A stretch of 49,556 nucleotides of DNA, from NCBI GenBank assembly GCA_030604825.1, contig JAUVVB010000013.1, positions 1-49,556 on the forward strand. The letters run 5' to 3'. The notes under the pieces are model-generated. The model did no database searches, had not been told where the DNA came from, and was given only the letters and a program-made list of their open reading frames with translations. The position numbers were made by a program, and so were the translations under genes. The stretch comes from Chloroflexota bacterium (GTDB taxonomy: Bacteria; Chloroflexota; Dehalococcoidia; E44-bin15). This document shows, one piece after another, positions 1 to 7,957 of this stretch (position 1 is its first letter; each line of letters opens with the position of its first letter).

Positions 1-225
1 AAATTCAAGACCTTTGGCTGTGGTGCAGCCATTGCCACCAGCAGCATGGTCACCGAACTGGTGAAGGGAAAGAGCGTAGAAGAGGCACTGAAGATCTCCA
101 ATCGAGCGGTAGCCGAGGCCCTGGACGGACTTCCTCCCATCAAGATGCACTGCTCGGTCCTGGCCGAGGAGGCGCTTAAATCCGCCATCGATGATTATCT
201 GAATAACTCCAAGGGAAAGGATTGA
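1..225 (+). CDS. IscU/NifU-type iron-sulfur cluster scaffold, C-terminal part
   Basis: Only the last 74 residues are inside the window; the frame is open from base 1. Scaffolds of this family assemble Fe-S clusters from sulfide supplied by a cysteine desulfurase and hand them to apoproteins in the cytoplasm. Two of the three family cysteines are visible: one in [11 protein letters not shown] at the left edge and one in [11 protein letters not shown] near the end. A short charged tail follows, as in stand-alone IscU rather than multidomain NifU. The TGA stop (223-225) lies just before the next start, so the two genes are probably translated together. The family is clear, but ISC versus NIF type cannot be decided without the upstream partner. 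Confidence 0.85.
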   Translation, partial: KFKTFGCGAAIATSSMVTELVKGKSVEEALKISNRAVAEALDGLPPIKMHCSVLAEEALKSAIDDYLNNSKGKD

Positions 226-227
226 AA

Positions 228-1295
228 ATGAGCGAAATCCCTGAGATCGGCAAGATATCCCCTGAAATCTTCAATGAGTTGATATTTCCCCGCTTGGGCG
301 CCAGGAGCGAAAAGGTGCTGGTAGGACCCCAGCACGGCGTGGACGTGGGCATCGTGGAGATCGGGGACAAGGCGGTAGCGCTGACCACTGACCCGGTATT
401 TATTGTCCCCGAATATGGCTGGGAAAGGGCGGCCTGGTTTGCCATTCACATCCTGGCCTCGGATGCGGTGACCAGTGGCCTGAAACCTTGCTTCATGGCT
501 ATAGATTTAAATCTCCCCATGGAGATGACCAAGGAGCAACTGGAGATAGTGTGGGATAGGATGCACAGAGAATGCCAGAAACTGGGCGTCTCCATCGTCT
601 GCGGTCATACCGCCAGATACGAAAACTGTCATTATCCCATGGTGGGCGGAGCCACCGTAATCAGTGTAGGGGAGAAGGATGAGTATGTTACCCCCAAGAT
701 GGCCAAGTCCGGGGACAAGATAATAATCACCAAGGGGCCAGCCATTGAGGCAACAGGCATCTTCGCCACCATGTTTCCTAAACTCATGGAGAGGGAATTT
801 GGACCTAGCTTTAGCCAAAAAGCACAGGAGATATTCTACCAGATGTCGGTGGTGGAGGATGCGTTGACCGCGGTGGGCGTAGGGGTAAGAGATGACGGGG
901 TCACCGCCATGCATGACGCCACCGAGTGCGGGATTTGGGGCGGTTTATATGAGATCGCTCAGGCTGCGGGTTTAGGGGTGAGGGTGGAGAAAGGGCGGAT
1001 CGTGGTTGAGGACTGTGTAAGGGAGATATGCCAGTATTTTGGCATCGACCCCTATGCCTCCATCAGTGAGGGGACATTGATCATCACCTGCCGCCAGCAT
1101 AAGGCTCAGGAGGTGGTTGAGGCTCTATCCCGAAAGGGGATAGCATCCTCGGTTGTTGGGGAGCTGACAAATCTGGGGCATGGCATGATCCTGATAGAAG
1201 GGGGAAAGGAGAGGAAGCTAGAACACCCCTTGGTTGATCCCTTCTGGAGGGCCTTCTACGATGCCCTTGAGAAATATGCTAGCATGGAGAGATGA
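228..1295 (+). CDS. AIR synthase-related (PurM/HypE-like) protein
   Basis: A 355-residue protein of the PurM/HypE/ThiL/SelD ATP-binding superfamily, opening with an ARSEKVLVGPQHGVDVGIVE segment and carrying LTTDPVF, ILASDAVTSG and GHTARYE in the N-terminal half. HypE dehydrates a carbamoylated C-terminal cysteine to make the hydrogenase cyanide ligand. This protein ends EKYASMER with no terminal cysteine, so it is not a canonical HypE and its substrate is unknown. The ATG at 228 sits 7 bases after AAAGG; a TTG at 222 is the alternative. It overlaps or abuts the scaffold gene and leads a run of cofactor-related genes (MOSC, FdhD, NadA). Superfamily confident, reaction unassigned. Confidence 0.85.
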   Translation: MSEIPEIGKISPEIFNELIFPRLGARSEKVLVGPQHGVDVGIVEIGDKAVALTTDPVFIVPEYGWERAAWFAIHILASDAVTSGLKPCFMAIDLNLPMEMTKEQLEIVWDRMHRECQKLGVSIVCGHTARYENCHYPMVGGATVISVGEKDEYVTPKMAKSGDKIIITKGPAIEATGIFATMFPKLMEREFGPSFSQKAQEIFYQMSVVEDALTAVGVGVRDDGVTAMHDATECGIWGGLYEIAQAAGLGVRVEKGRIVVEDCVREICQYFGIDPYASISEGTLIITCRQHKAQEVVEALSRKGIASSVVGELTNLGHGMILIEGGKERKLEHPLVDPFWRAFYDALEKYASMER

Positions 1296-1310
1296 ACACA
1301 GGAGCGGGGT

Positions 1311-1715
1311 ATGAATATAGAAGAGAAAATCTTAAAATCCAGCCGTGTCGTTGCTGTGGTAGGGCTTTCCCCCAAACCCGAACGCCCCAGCTATGGGGTA
1401 GCCAGCTACTTAAAGGAACAAGGGTACAGGATAATCCCGGTGAACCCCCAAGTGAAGAAGGTATTGGGGGAGCCTTGTTATCCTGAACTTGCCTCCGTCC
1501 CTGAGCCGGTAGATGTGGTGGATATCTTCCGCCGCTCCGAAGATGTACCGCCCATCGTAGAGGAGGCGATCAAAATCGGGGCGAAGGCGGTGTGGATGCA
1601 GGAGGGGGTGATACATGAGGAGGCAGCGGCTAAAGCTAGAGAGGCCGGGCTCATGGTAGATAGGGATAAATGTATGTTTAAGGAGCATCACAGGCTAGAG
1701 AGGGGAGGCGATTAA
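1311..1715 (+). CDS. CoA-binding domain protein (YccU type)
   Basis: A 134-residue single-domain Rossmann-fold protein of the CoA_binding/YccU family. The nucleotide-binding start VVAVVGLSPKPERPSYGVA is followed by GYRIIPVNP, the segment VDVVDIFRRSEDVPPIVEEA and KAVWMQEGV, which together cover the whole family length. These proteins bind CoA, but their physiological role is generally unknown. The start is set by GGAGCGGGG immediately upstream. It sits 15 bases after the HypE-like gene and one base before the YHS gene, so it is cotranscribed with both. Domain assignment is confident; function is not. Confidence 0.88.
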   Translation: MNIEEKILKSSRVVAVVGLSPKPERPSYGVASYLKEQGYRIIPVNPQVKKVLGEPCYPELASVPEPVDVVDIFRRSEDVPPIVEEAIKIGAKAVWMQEGVIHEEAAAKAREAGLMVDRDKCMFKEHHRLERGGD

Positions 1716-1716
1716 A

Positions 1717-1872
1717 ATGGCTAAAGACCCAGTTTGTGGCATGGAGGTGGATGAGAAGAAGGCAGCGGCCACCTCGGAGCACAAGGGGAAGACCTATTAC
1801 TTCTGCGCCCCCGGCTGCAAGAAGGCCTTCGACGAGAACCCTGAAAAGTACCTGAAGCATCAGCATGGCTAA
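1717..1872 (+). CDS. Small YHS-domain metal-binding protein
   Basis: A 51-residue protein that is essentially one YHS domain. It opens KDPVCGMEVDE, continues GKTYYFCAPGCKKAFDENP and ends YLKHQHG. The spaced cysteines (VCGM, then FCAPGC) match the heavy-metal-binding YHS pattern seen in metal-transport ATPases and in small free-standing proteins. GGGAGGCG lies just upstream of the ATG. The last codons overlap the next start (ATG at 1865), so translation of the MOSC gene is probably coupled to it. It may be a metal or sulfur carrier for the maturation genes around it; that role is inferred from position only. Confidence 0.85.
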   Translation: MAKDPVCGMEVDEKKAAATSEHKGKTYYFCAPGCKKAFDENPEKYLKHQHG

Positions 1873-2302
1873 GATAATCGCTGTCTGCAGAAGCGAGAAT
1901 AAGGGCACCAAAAAGGAGGCGGTAAACCAGGGGGTGCTCAGGGAGGATTATGGCCTCATTGGCGATGCCCATGCCGATTGCTGTAGCCAGCGGCAGGTGA
2001 GCCTGCTGTCGAGGGAGAGCATCGACAAGATGCGCGCTCTGGGTTTGGAGGTAGGGCCCGGGGATTTCGCCGAAAACCTCACCACCGAGGGGATTGACCT
2101 AGTATCTTTACCCCCTGGCACCAGAATATCCATAGGGAAAGAGATCATCTTGGAGATTACCCAAATTGGCAAGGAGTGTCATACTCCGTGCGCTATCTAC
2201 CGTCAGGCAGGCGAGTGCGTGATGCCCAGGGAAGGGGTATTCGCCAAGGTGATTCGCGGCGGAGCGATACGGACTCATGATCCGATAAAGGTGGAGGGGT
2301 AA
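1865..2302 (+). CDS. MOSC domain protein
   Basis: A 145-residue MOSC-domain protein, the fold found at the C-terminus of molybdenum cofactor sulfurases and in YiiM/YuaD-like proteins. Visible family features are DYGLIGDAHAD, QVSLLSRESIDKM, DFAENLTTEGIDL, the cysteine segment GKECHTPCAIYRQAG, and GVFAKVIRGG at the end. Free-standing MOSC proteins are thought to carry or transfer sulfur, or to bind the molybdenum cofactor. The start overlaps the YHS gene by 8 bases. The next gene, three bases on, is fdhD, which sulfurates the formate dehydrogenase molybdenum cofactor, so a cofactor-sulfuration role is reasonable but inferred. Confidence 0.9.
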   Translation: MAKIIAVCRSENKGTKKEAVNQGVLREDYGLIGDAHADCCSQRQVSLLSRESIDKMRALGLEVGPGDFAENLTTEGIDLVSLPPGTRISIGKEIILEITQIGKECHTPCAIYRQAGECVMPREGVFAKVIRGGAIRTHDPIKVEG

Positions 2303-2305
2303 AGG

Positions 2306-3094
2306 ATGATGGACGAGGTAAGAGAGCTCGCTATACTACGTGTCACTGAGCAGGGGGAGAGCGAGGTCGAGGATGTAGTCGCCAGGGAATTTCCTTTCAC
2401 CATTATTTTAGACAACCAAGAGCTGGTAACCCTGCTCTGCACCCCGCAAAATCTAGAGTATTTGGCCATTGGTTTTCTTTTCGCTGAGGGCTTGATAAAA
2501 AATAAGGGGGAGATCAGGAAAATTACCCTCGATGACCGCAGGGGCGTGGTGCGGGTGGAAACCGAGGGGGATAAGGGGGTTGCCGCGGAGCTTTTATTCA
2601 AGCGGCTTATAACCTCGGGCTGTGGAAGGGGGGCTGCATTTTACAGCGCTGCTGATACCACAAATCAGGCGAGGGTGGAGTCCCAGATGAAAATATCGGC
2701 GGGTGAGGTCTTTGCCCTGGCAAAAGAGTTTCAGCACCGCTCCCAGGTCTATAGAACAACGGGTGGGGTTCACAGCGCCGCCCTGTGTGATACAAAGGGC
2801 ATCCTGATCTTCGCCGAGGACATAGGAAGGCACAACGCCATCGATAAGATCTTTGGCGAGTGCATCCTGAAAGACATACCCACAGATGACCGGATAATAA
2901 TCACCAGCGGCAGGATATCATCGGAGATATTGCTAAAGATAGCAAGGAGGAATATCCCGATACTCATCTCCAAATCCGCTCCTACCGACCTGGCGGTGGG
3001 TTTAGCTGCCGGTCTGGGGGTAACCCTTATTGGCTTTGTCAGGGGAAGGAGGATGAATGTCTACACCGATGGCTGGAGGGTGATCGGTGAATAA
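2306..3094 (+). CDS. fdhD: Formate dehydrogenase accessory sulfurtransferase FdhD
   Basis: A 262-residue protein with the full FdhD signature series: FLFAEGLI near residue 60, TTGGVHSAAL near 155, EDIGRHNAIDKI, TSGRISSEI, SAPTDLAV, and RGRRMNVYT close to the end. FdhD transfers sulfur from the IscS desulfurase to the molybdenum or tungsten bis-MGD cofactor of formate dehydrogenase. The E. coli protein uses a CxxC pair (C121/C124). Here the motif reads SGCGRG, keeping C106 but with Gly at 109. GGAGGGG precedes the start; ATG at 2309 is an equally close alternative. No formate dehydrogenase subunit gene lies in the window. Confidence 0.93.
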   Translation: MMDEVRELAILRVTEQGESEVEDVVAREFPFTIILDNQELVTLLCTPQNLEYLAIGFLFAEGLIKNKGEIRKITLDDRRGVVRVETEGDKGVAAELLFKRLITSGCGRGAAFYSAADTTNQARVESQMKISAGEVFALAKEFQHRSQVYRTTGGVHSAALCDTKGILIFAEDIGRHNAIDKIFGECILKDIPTDDRIIITSGRISSEILLKIARRNIPILISKSAPTDLAVGLAAGLGVTLIGFVRGRRMNVYTDGWRVIGE

Positions 3095-3118
3095 GGGTTC
3101 GGGGGAGAAGGTTTTAAG

Positions 3119-4036
3119 ATGAGAGACAGCGATGCCCGGTTAATAGAGGAAATCCTGCGCCTCAACAGGGAAAGGAATGCTGTCATTCTCGCTCACAACT
3201 ATCAACTGGGCGAGGTTCAGGATATAGCGGACTTCGTGGGCGATTCCCTGGAGCTGAGCCAGAAGGCGGCCCAGACGGATGCCAGGGTGATCGTATTCTG
3301 TGGGGTTCATTTCATGGCGGAAACAGCCTCCATCTTGTGCCCCGATAAGATAGTCCTGCTGCCGGATATGCATGCCGGCTGCCCCATGGCCGATATGATC
3401 ACCGCTGAGGGGCTGCGACAGAAGAAGAAAGAGCACCCCGGGGCTACGGTTGTCTGCTACGTCAACTCCAGCGCCGAGGTCAAGGCGGAATCGGACGTCT
3501 GCTGTACCTCCGCCAATGCAATCAGGATCGTGGAGAAATTAGCTGATAGTAGGGAGGTTCTATTTGTCCCTGATCAATATTTGGGGCATTATATCTCTAC
3601 CAAGACTGGCAAAGAAATGATCCTCTGGCCCGGCTTTTGCCCCACCCACATCAGGATAAAGGCGCAGGACATCATCAGGCTGAAGCAGGAGCATCCCTGG
3701 GCCAAGGTGGTGGTCCACCCTGAATGTAGGCCGGAGGTGATCGCCCTTGCCGATGAGGTGCTGAGCACGGGGGGAATATGTAGATTCGCAGGTAGTACCG
3801 AGGCCGAAGAGGTGATTGTGGGGACAGAGCTCGGCATAATACATCGGCTGAGGAAGGAGAACCCGAATAAGAGGTTTATCCCTGCCTCCGAGCAGGCGGT
3901 CTGCCCCCGAATGAAGTTGATAACCCTGGAGAACGTTCTGTGGTCCCTGGAGGAGATGGCGCCTGAGGTCAAGGTTCCGGAGGGGATTCGCCTCAGGGCA
4001 AAGGCTGCCGTGGATAAGATGCTAGAGGTGGGATAA
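3119..4036 (+). CDS. nadA: Quinolinate synthase NadA
   Basis: A 305-residue quinolinate synthase A. It condenses iminoaspartate with dihydroxyacetone phosphate in NAD biosynthesis, using a [4Fe-4S] cluster held by three cysteines. Diagnostic segments are LAHNYQLGEVQDIADFVGDS, FCGVHFMAETA, PDMHAGCPMAD (cluster Cys88), VCYVNSSAEVKAESD, VPDQYLGHYI, FCPTHIRI (second Cys) and ASEQAVCPRMKLI (third Cys). The length matches the short bacterial/archaeal type. It closes the 1-4036 operon, 24 bases after fdhD, with no NadB or NadC beside it. Its iron-sulfur need fits the scaffold gene at the start of the operon. Confidence 0.96.
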   Translation: MRDSDARLIEEILRLNRERNAVILAHNYQLGEVQDIADFVGDSLELSQKAAQTDARVIVFCGVHFMAETASILCPDKIVLLPDMHAGCPMADMITAEGLRQKKKEHPGATVVCYVNSSAEVKAESDVCCTSANAIRIVEKLADSREVLFVPDQYLGHYISTKTGKEMILWPGFCPTHIRIKAQDIIRLKQEHPWAKVVVHPECRPEVIALADEVLSTGGICRFAGSTEAEEVIVGTELGIIHRLRKENPNKRFIPASEQAVCPRMKLITLENVLWSLEEMAPEVKVPEGIRLRAKAAVDKMLEVG

Positions 4037-4447
4037 AGAGGATCGATGGCAAGCAAAAGGGTGCAAGGGGAAGCTACCTCACCGTTATTGTCAAGAACGT
4101 CAAGCGTAATCATGTGCTCTACCCGCTAGCATGGGATCTTGTGATGCGCCTCTCACGAAGGGGAGGCAAGTACCGTATGTTGGGACAACCCTGTGGTGCC
4201 AGGATGATGTAGGATTGAAGCCATTTGCAGTGGGGATATATTGGGTTAGCAATACTCTGTATCAGTATTGCCTCCACTTTAAGAGAAAGTAGCCGGGAAC
4301 TCGCGGGCAAACGGCAACGGTGGAGACTAGGAGATAGCCCAGATCATATCAGGGCTGCCACTGAGCGTGCTTGCCACTAGGATGAACTTTCGGTGCATAC
4401 TCCCAGGGTGTGGGTTTTATGCAAAAGCAAAAACCATGCTGAAACTT
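4037..4447 (+). other. Gene-free stretch with no recognised element
   Basis: The 411 bases after nadA contain no open frame that I can relate to a family on either strand. One frame running through about 4035-4215 reads as a plausible peptide with YLTVIVKNVKR and LVMRLSRRGGKYRML, but it has no start signal and stops early, so it may be old decayed coding sequence. I looked for tRNA, riboswitch, tmRNA and terminator shapes and saw none convincing. The neighbouring leuS fragment suggests the whole gap is decayed gene material. Confidence 0.5.
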
Positions 4448-4573
4448 CTATCTATTGAACAACTCGGGGAGACAGGTGGTCACCTTCCTCCTCCAATCGT
4501 AGATGGCGCCCATGCTCTTGAGCTGCCCTCTCATCCTCTCGATGTTCTGCATCGTCCAAGTATAAGGTGGAAC
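4448..4573 (-). pseudogene. leuS: Fragment of leucyl-tRNA synthetase (leuS)
   Basis: On the minus strand a 42-codon stretch reads GVPPYTWTMQNIERM, then RGQLKSMGAIYDWRRKV, then TTCLPE, and ends at TAG. This is the class I leucyl-tRNA synthetase segment just after the HIGH region, where family members have WT..NI..M..QLK.MG..YDW.R.V.TC.PEYY. The frame stays open upstream to about 4690, but similarity fades before GVPP, and the protein stops where PEYYRW should continue. A full leuS is about 2.4 kb, so this is a small relic, with no start, no HIGH motif and no KMSKS motif. A working leuS must be elsewhere. Confidence 0.8.
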
Positions 4574-4803
4574 TCCCCCAAGGTTATGGGCTGAGTAGCT
4601 TGGGTTCAGGGCGCGGCTCAACTTCTGCCTAACCCATTGGAGATGCTCGGGCTGGTGCAGAGCGGAGCAGCAGGTTGACTTGTTGCGTATTTAGTTGGAG
4701 AATAAAAATCGGCACCATAGGTATCTAGGCCAGCTACGGATTTCTAGTGGCCTTTGGCTGACCATGATCTGCCAAGTTTGAGCGTTAACCGCCTGGAGGT
4801 AGC

Positions 4804-6414
4804 ATGAATAGATATGGGCTCAAACAGAGAACACTGGGGCATATTCTGGAGGATCAAGCCAGGGCTCACCAGGACCGGGTCTTTCTGCGCTGCCAGGGGG
4901 AACAGGTAACCTATGGCGAGCTGGATAAGCTTGCCAACAGGGTTGCCAACAGCTTGCTTCGCCTCGGTGTACGCCCGGGAGACATAGTAGGCTTGCTCAT
5001 GTCCAACTGCCCCCAGTTTATCTATGCCTGGTTTGGTTTGGCAAAGATAGGCGCGGCTGCAGTCCCCATCAACACCGCCTACAAGGCGGATCTGCTCCAA
5101 TACGTGATCGACAAGTCTGACATGAAGATGCTCCTCATCAGTAGCCAGTTCCTGGAGCGGATTGCGCCCCTAGCGGAAGGGTTAAAGAAGGTAGAGCAAC
5201 TAGTTGTGCACCAGGATGAGACGAGCCAAGGGCAATCTCCGTCGGCCGATTTCGGGCTTCCCCAGCTTGACTTTAGCGGGCTACTGGAGAGCTCGCCGGC
5301 GCCCCCTGGTTGCGAGGTAAGCTTCAAGGAGCCCATGGCCATCATCGCCACCTCGGGGACTACCGGGCCTTCGAAGCTGGTGATGCGCAGCCATCACCAG
5401 TTCTACTTTATCGCCTCCCATTGTGTGAGGGCGATGCAGGCCACCGGCGATGATATATTCTACAATTGCCTGCCGCTATGTCACGGCACCGCCCATACCC
5501 TCGCCCTGCTTCCCGCCCTGCTTACCGGGGGCCAGTTTGCCCTCAGCGAGAGGTTCAGCGCCACCAACTTCTGGAATGAGATACGCAGCTACGGAGCTAC
5601 CGTTTTCTGCTCTGCTGGCACCTTGCTGGCAATGCTATATCGCCAGCCACCTCGCCCCAACGACAGCGATAACCCGGTCAGGGTTTGCCTCAGCGTCACC
5701 AGCCTGGAGCCGGATTTGCACCTCGATTTTGAGAGGCGCTTTGGGCTGAAGGTAATTGAGGTGTATGGTCTCACTGAGGCCAGCATCCTCACCAGCAACT
5801 GGTACCATGATGACTGTCCTGGTTCCTGCGGGAAAGCCCTCCCCGAGTTCGAAGTCAAGATCGTTGACGACGATGACCAGGAATTGCCACCCAACGCCGT
5901 GGGAGAGATCGTAGCTCGTCCCCGAGTCCCGTGGATCACCACCCTTGGCTACTATGGCGACCCCGGGGGCACCTGGGAAGCCAGCAGCAATCTTTGGCTT
6001 CATACTGGAGACCTGGCTCGAAAGGATGAAGCGGGGAGGTTCTACTTCGTGGGTAGAAAAAAGGATGTTATCAGGAGAAGGGGGGAGAACGTTTCTGCCT
6101 TCGAGGTGGAGAGCGTAGTTGACAGCCTGCCCCAGGTGCTTGAATCGGCAGCGGTAGCGGTTCCCTCCGAGCTGGGCGAGGACGATATCAAGATCGTGGT
6201 CGTACTAAAGGAGGGACAGAGGCTGGCCCCCGAGGAGGTCATCGCCTTTTGTGAGCACAGGCTGCCCTACTTCGCCGTGCCCCGATACGTTGAGTTTAAG
6301 CAAGCTTTGCCCAAGACCACCAATGAACGGGTCAAGAAATACTTGCTGCGGGAGGAGGGCGTTACCGCCCATACCTGGGACCGGGAAAAGGCTGGCTACA
6401 AGCTGAAGAGATGA
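4804..6414 (+). CDS. Class I adenylate-forming acyl-CoA ligase (CaiC-like)
   Basis: A 536-residue AMP-dependent acyl-CoA ligase, nearest in style to crotonobetaine/carnitine-CoA ligases. The phosphate loop is IIATSGTTGPSKLVMRSHHQ (about residues 179-198), followed by VYGLTEASI, the Asp of LHTGDLARKDEAG and the hinge GRKKDVIRRRGENVSAFEVE. It would activate a carboxylic acid to an acyl-AMP and then to the CoA thioester. In the usual C-terminal PKTxSGK motif it reads PKTTNER, putting Arg509 where the adenylation lysine normally is; lysines follow two residues later. GGAGGT precedes the ATG. It stands alone, with a terminator downstream facing a convergent receptor gene. Substrate unknown. Confidence 0.92.
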   Translation: MNRYGLKQRTLGHILEDQARAHQDRVFLRCQGEQVTYGELDKLANRVANSLLRLGVRPGDIVGLLMSNCPQFIYAWFGLAKIGAAAVPINTAYKADLLQYVIDKSDMKMLLISSQFLERIAPLAEGLKKVEQLVVHQDETSQGQSPSADFGLPQLDFSGLLESSPAPPGCEVSFKEPMAIIATSGTTGPSKLVMRSHHQFYFIASHCVRAMQATGDDIFYNCLPLCHGTAHTLALLPALLTGGQFALSERFSATNFWNEIRSYGATVFCSAGTLLAMLYRQPPRPNDSDNPVRVCLSVTSLEPDLHLDFERRFGLKVIEVYGLTEASILTSNWYHDDCPGSCGKALPEFEVKIVDDDDQELPPNAVGEIVARPRVPWITTLGYYGDPGGTWEASSNLWLHTGDLARKDEAGRFYFVGRKKDVIRRRGENVSAFEVESVVDSLPQVLESAAVAVPSELGEDDIKIVVVLKEGQRLAPEEVIAFCEHRLPYFAVPRYVEFKQALPKTTNERVKKYLLREEGVTAHTWDREKAGYKLKR

Positions 6415-6484
6415 GCCATCCGTCTCTTAGGATGGCTGACCTCATTATCAAAGTTGAGGGGGCTCAGTCTTCGACTGAGCCCCC
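6415..6484. terminator. Two-hairpin bidirectional terminator
   Basis: Directly after the ligase stop, GCCATCC (6415-6421) pairs with GGATGGC (6430-6436). A second, stronger hairpin follows: GGGGGCTCAGT (6458-6468) pairs perfectly with ACTGAGCCCCC (6474-6484) around a CTTCG loop. They lie between convergent genes (ligase ending 6414, receptor ending 6512), so they can stop transcription from both sides. There is no long T run, so termination by the second hairpin is inferred from stem strength and position. Confidence 0.75.
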
Positions 6485-6511
6485 CAAAGCTACATGTTCC
6501 CTTTCAGCTCA

Positions 6512-7711
6512 CTACTCAGGGAATTCCGCCCAACCAACGAGGTGCCATTTGCCATCCCTGAACTCACGGATGACAGTATCGTGAACTATCTGGTGGCCGA
6601 TGCCATACCTTGCCGCGGCACCGAAATGGCCCGGCCCGTAGCGGGTATCAAGTTCCATGGTCTCCAAGGCCTGCACCAGCGTGGGTATATCCAGGCTGTC
6701 AGTCTGCTCGATGGCCTGCTTCAGGAAATACATGGCATCATAGGTATATGTGCCCGAGGTTTTGATGTCGTCGTACGTCCCACCATACTTGGCAATATAA
6801 GCCTCGGCCCAATCCTCGATCATCGGCGTTACCCAGGGCTCCCCCATGAAGCCACCTACTCCAATGAGGCCCTCGGCAGCTTCTGCGCCAGCAACCGCGC
6901 GAATGGTTGCGGCATCGGGGGCGGCGGTGTCAAATACTACGCCATCCCAGCCCAGTTCCCGAGCCTGCTTGATAATCAGGCCAAGGTCTCCAGCAGAGGA
7001 GGCGCAGGTGTCCAGGATATCGGGATTATCGGCAATCATCCTGGTCAGGAAGGGGTAATAATCCGTGGTGCCGTAGGCGTAATAATCTTCATACACCACT
7101 TCCATTCCCAAAGCCTCGGCAAACTCGGCGGACTGCTGGGCCTTATCCCTGCCGTCGGCATCATCGCGAGCCAGGAGCGCCAGCCTCTTGATCTCAGGCT
7201 TCTCCTCGGCTATCCACTCATACGTGGGTTTAGCCCGCTCATAGTGGGTGGTTACAATTCTGAAGATATTGGGATAATCCGGCCCTATGACTTCCTTCAT
7301 GAAGGAGTCATTGAAATGCAGCACATCATAGTTTTTGCTGATTTCCACGCAGGCAGCGTTAGGGGAACTGCCAAGCGGACCAACGATAAACTTTACCTTG
7401 TCTGTGAACAGCAGTTTGTTGAGCGCCGCTACCGACGTGTCAGCGTCGAACTTGCTGTCCTCGGCAATCATCTTGAGCAGGTAGGGTTGCCCCCCCACGG
7501 TGATGCCGCCCTGGGCATTGATCTCGTCGATGGCTAACTCCATCCCGTTGTAGAAGCCTACCCCCCAGGGGGCTGCCGGACCGCTCAGCGGGACCAGCAA
7601 CCCCACCTTCAGGTCCTTCGCCTCCGGCGGCGGCCCCCCACAGCCCGCTGCCGAGAACACCAGGAAACAACTGATAACCACCACCGCCAACCAGTAGGTC
7701 TTTCTCTTCAT
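6512..7711 (-). CDS. LivK-type ABC substrate-binding lipoprotein
   Basis: A 399-residue Peripla_BP_6 receptor for branched-chain amino acid-type (HAAT) transporters. An N-terminal lysine-arginine start, hydrophobic stretch and lipobox ending SAAGC (Cys24) mark a membrane-anchored lipoprotein. The domain begins KVGLLVPLSGPAAPWG and continues NGMELAIDEINAQGGITVGG, then FIVGPLGSSPNAACVEIS and AEALGMEVVYEDYYAYGTTD. It faces away from the livHMGF operon across a shared promoter region, so it is the obvious receptor for that permease. Its sequence differs from the receptors at 20-24 kb and 37-40 kb, so its ligand probably differs too. The real substrate could be any small carboxylate or amide. Confidence 0.93.
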   Translation of the reverse strand: MKRKTYWLAVVVISCFLVFSAAGCGGPPPEAKDLKVGLLVPLSGPAAPWGVGFYNGMELAIDEINAQGGITVGGQPYLLKMIAEDSKFDADTSVAALNKLLFTDKVKFIVGPLGSSPNAACVEISKNYDVLHFNDSFMKEVIGPDYPNIFRIVTTHYERAKPTYEWIAEEKPEIKRLALLARDDADGRDKAQQSAEFAEALGMEVVYEDYYAYGTTDYYPFLTRMIADNPDILDTCASSAGDLGLIIKQARELGWDGVVFDTAAPDAATIRAVAGAEAAEGLIGVGGFMGEPWVTPMIEDWAEAYIAKYGGTYDDIKTSGTYTYDAMYFLKQAIEQTDSLDIPTLVQALETMELDTRYGPGHFGAAARYGIGHQIVHDTVIREFRDGKWHLVGWAEFPE

Positions 7712-7829
7712 TACCGCTCCCTCCCCTTTCTTCCAACGTTAGACAAACAATGCTGAAGGCTAGCCGCCCTATAACCCTTTTCGCTCACCCCCTTCCTTTG
7801 CCCGTGATCTGGTGAGAGTTGATTACAAT

Positions 7830-7858
7830 AAATTATCATAGCGCATGCAAATTGTCAA
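7830..7858 (-). promoter_or_regulatory. Sigma70-type promoter of the receptor gene
   Basis: Read on the minus strand, TTGACA (7853-7858) is followed after 17 bases by TAATTT (7830-7835); GATAAT with a 15-base spacer (7832-7837) is an alternative -10. The implied start near 7823 leaves a leader of about 110 bases before the receptor ATG at 7711. The -35 is perfect and the -10 moderate. Confidence 0.6.
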
Positions 7859-7868
7859 CATATAGGGG

Positions 7869-7897
7869 TTGACAGCAACCGTAAAGCTTCGTAAAAT
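7869..7897 (+). promoter_or_regulatory. Sigma70-type promoter of the livHMGF operon
   Basis: TTGACA (7869-7874), a 17-base spacer and TAAAAT (7892-7897) form a near-consensus promoter with an expected start near 7904, about 54 bases before the livH ATG. Its -35 is the mirror of the minus-strand -35: TGTCAAC (7853-7859) and GTTGACA (7868-7874) form a perfect inverted repeat with an 8-base gap. The two promoters cannot be occupied fully at once. Confidence 0.72.
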
Positions 7898-7957
7898 CTC
7901 TTAACAGCGCCCGGCTAGCTGTTCAGCATCTACTCACCGCTAAAGTAAATAGTAAAT

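Noticed and set aside
228-1295. Calling the PurM/HypE-like protein HypE
   Set aside because: It lacks the C-terminal cysteine required for HypE chemistry, and no other hyp gene is nearby.
4037-4447. Structured RNA (riboswitch, tmRNA, RNase P RNA) in the gap after nadA
   Set aside because: No diagnostic core sequence or consistent stem set was found.
6494-7537. 347-codon plus-strand frame opposite the first receptor
   Set aside because: It has no ribosome site or known domain and lies within the terminator-bounded antisense of a well-supported lipoprotein gene.
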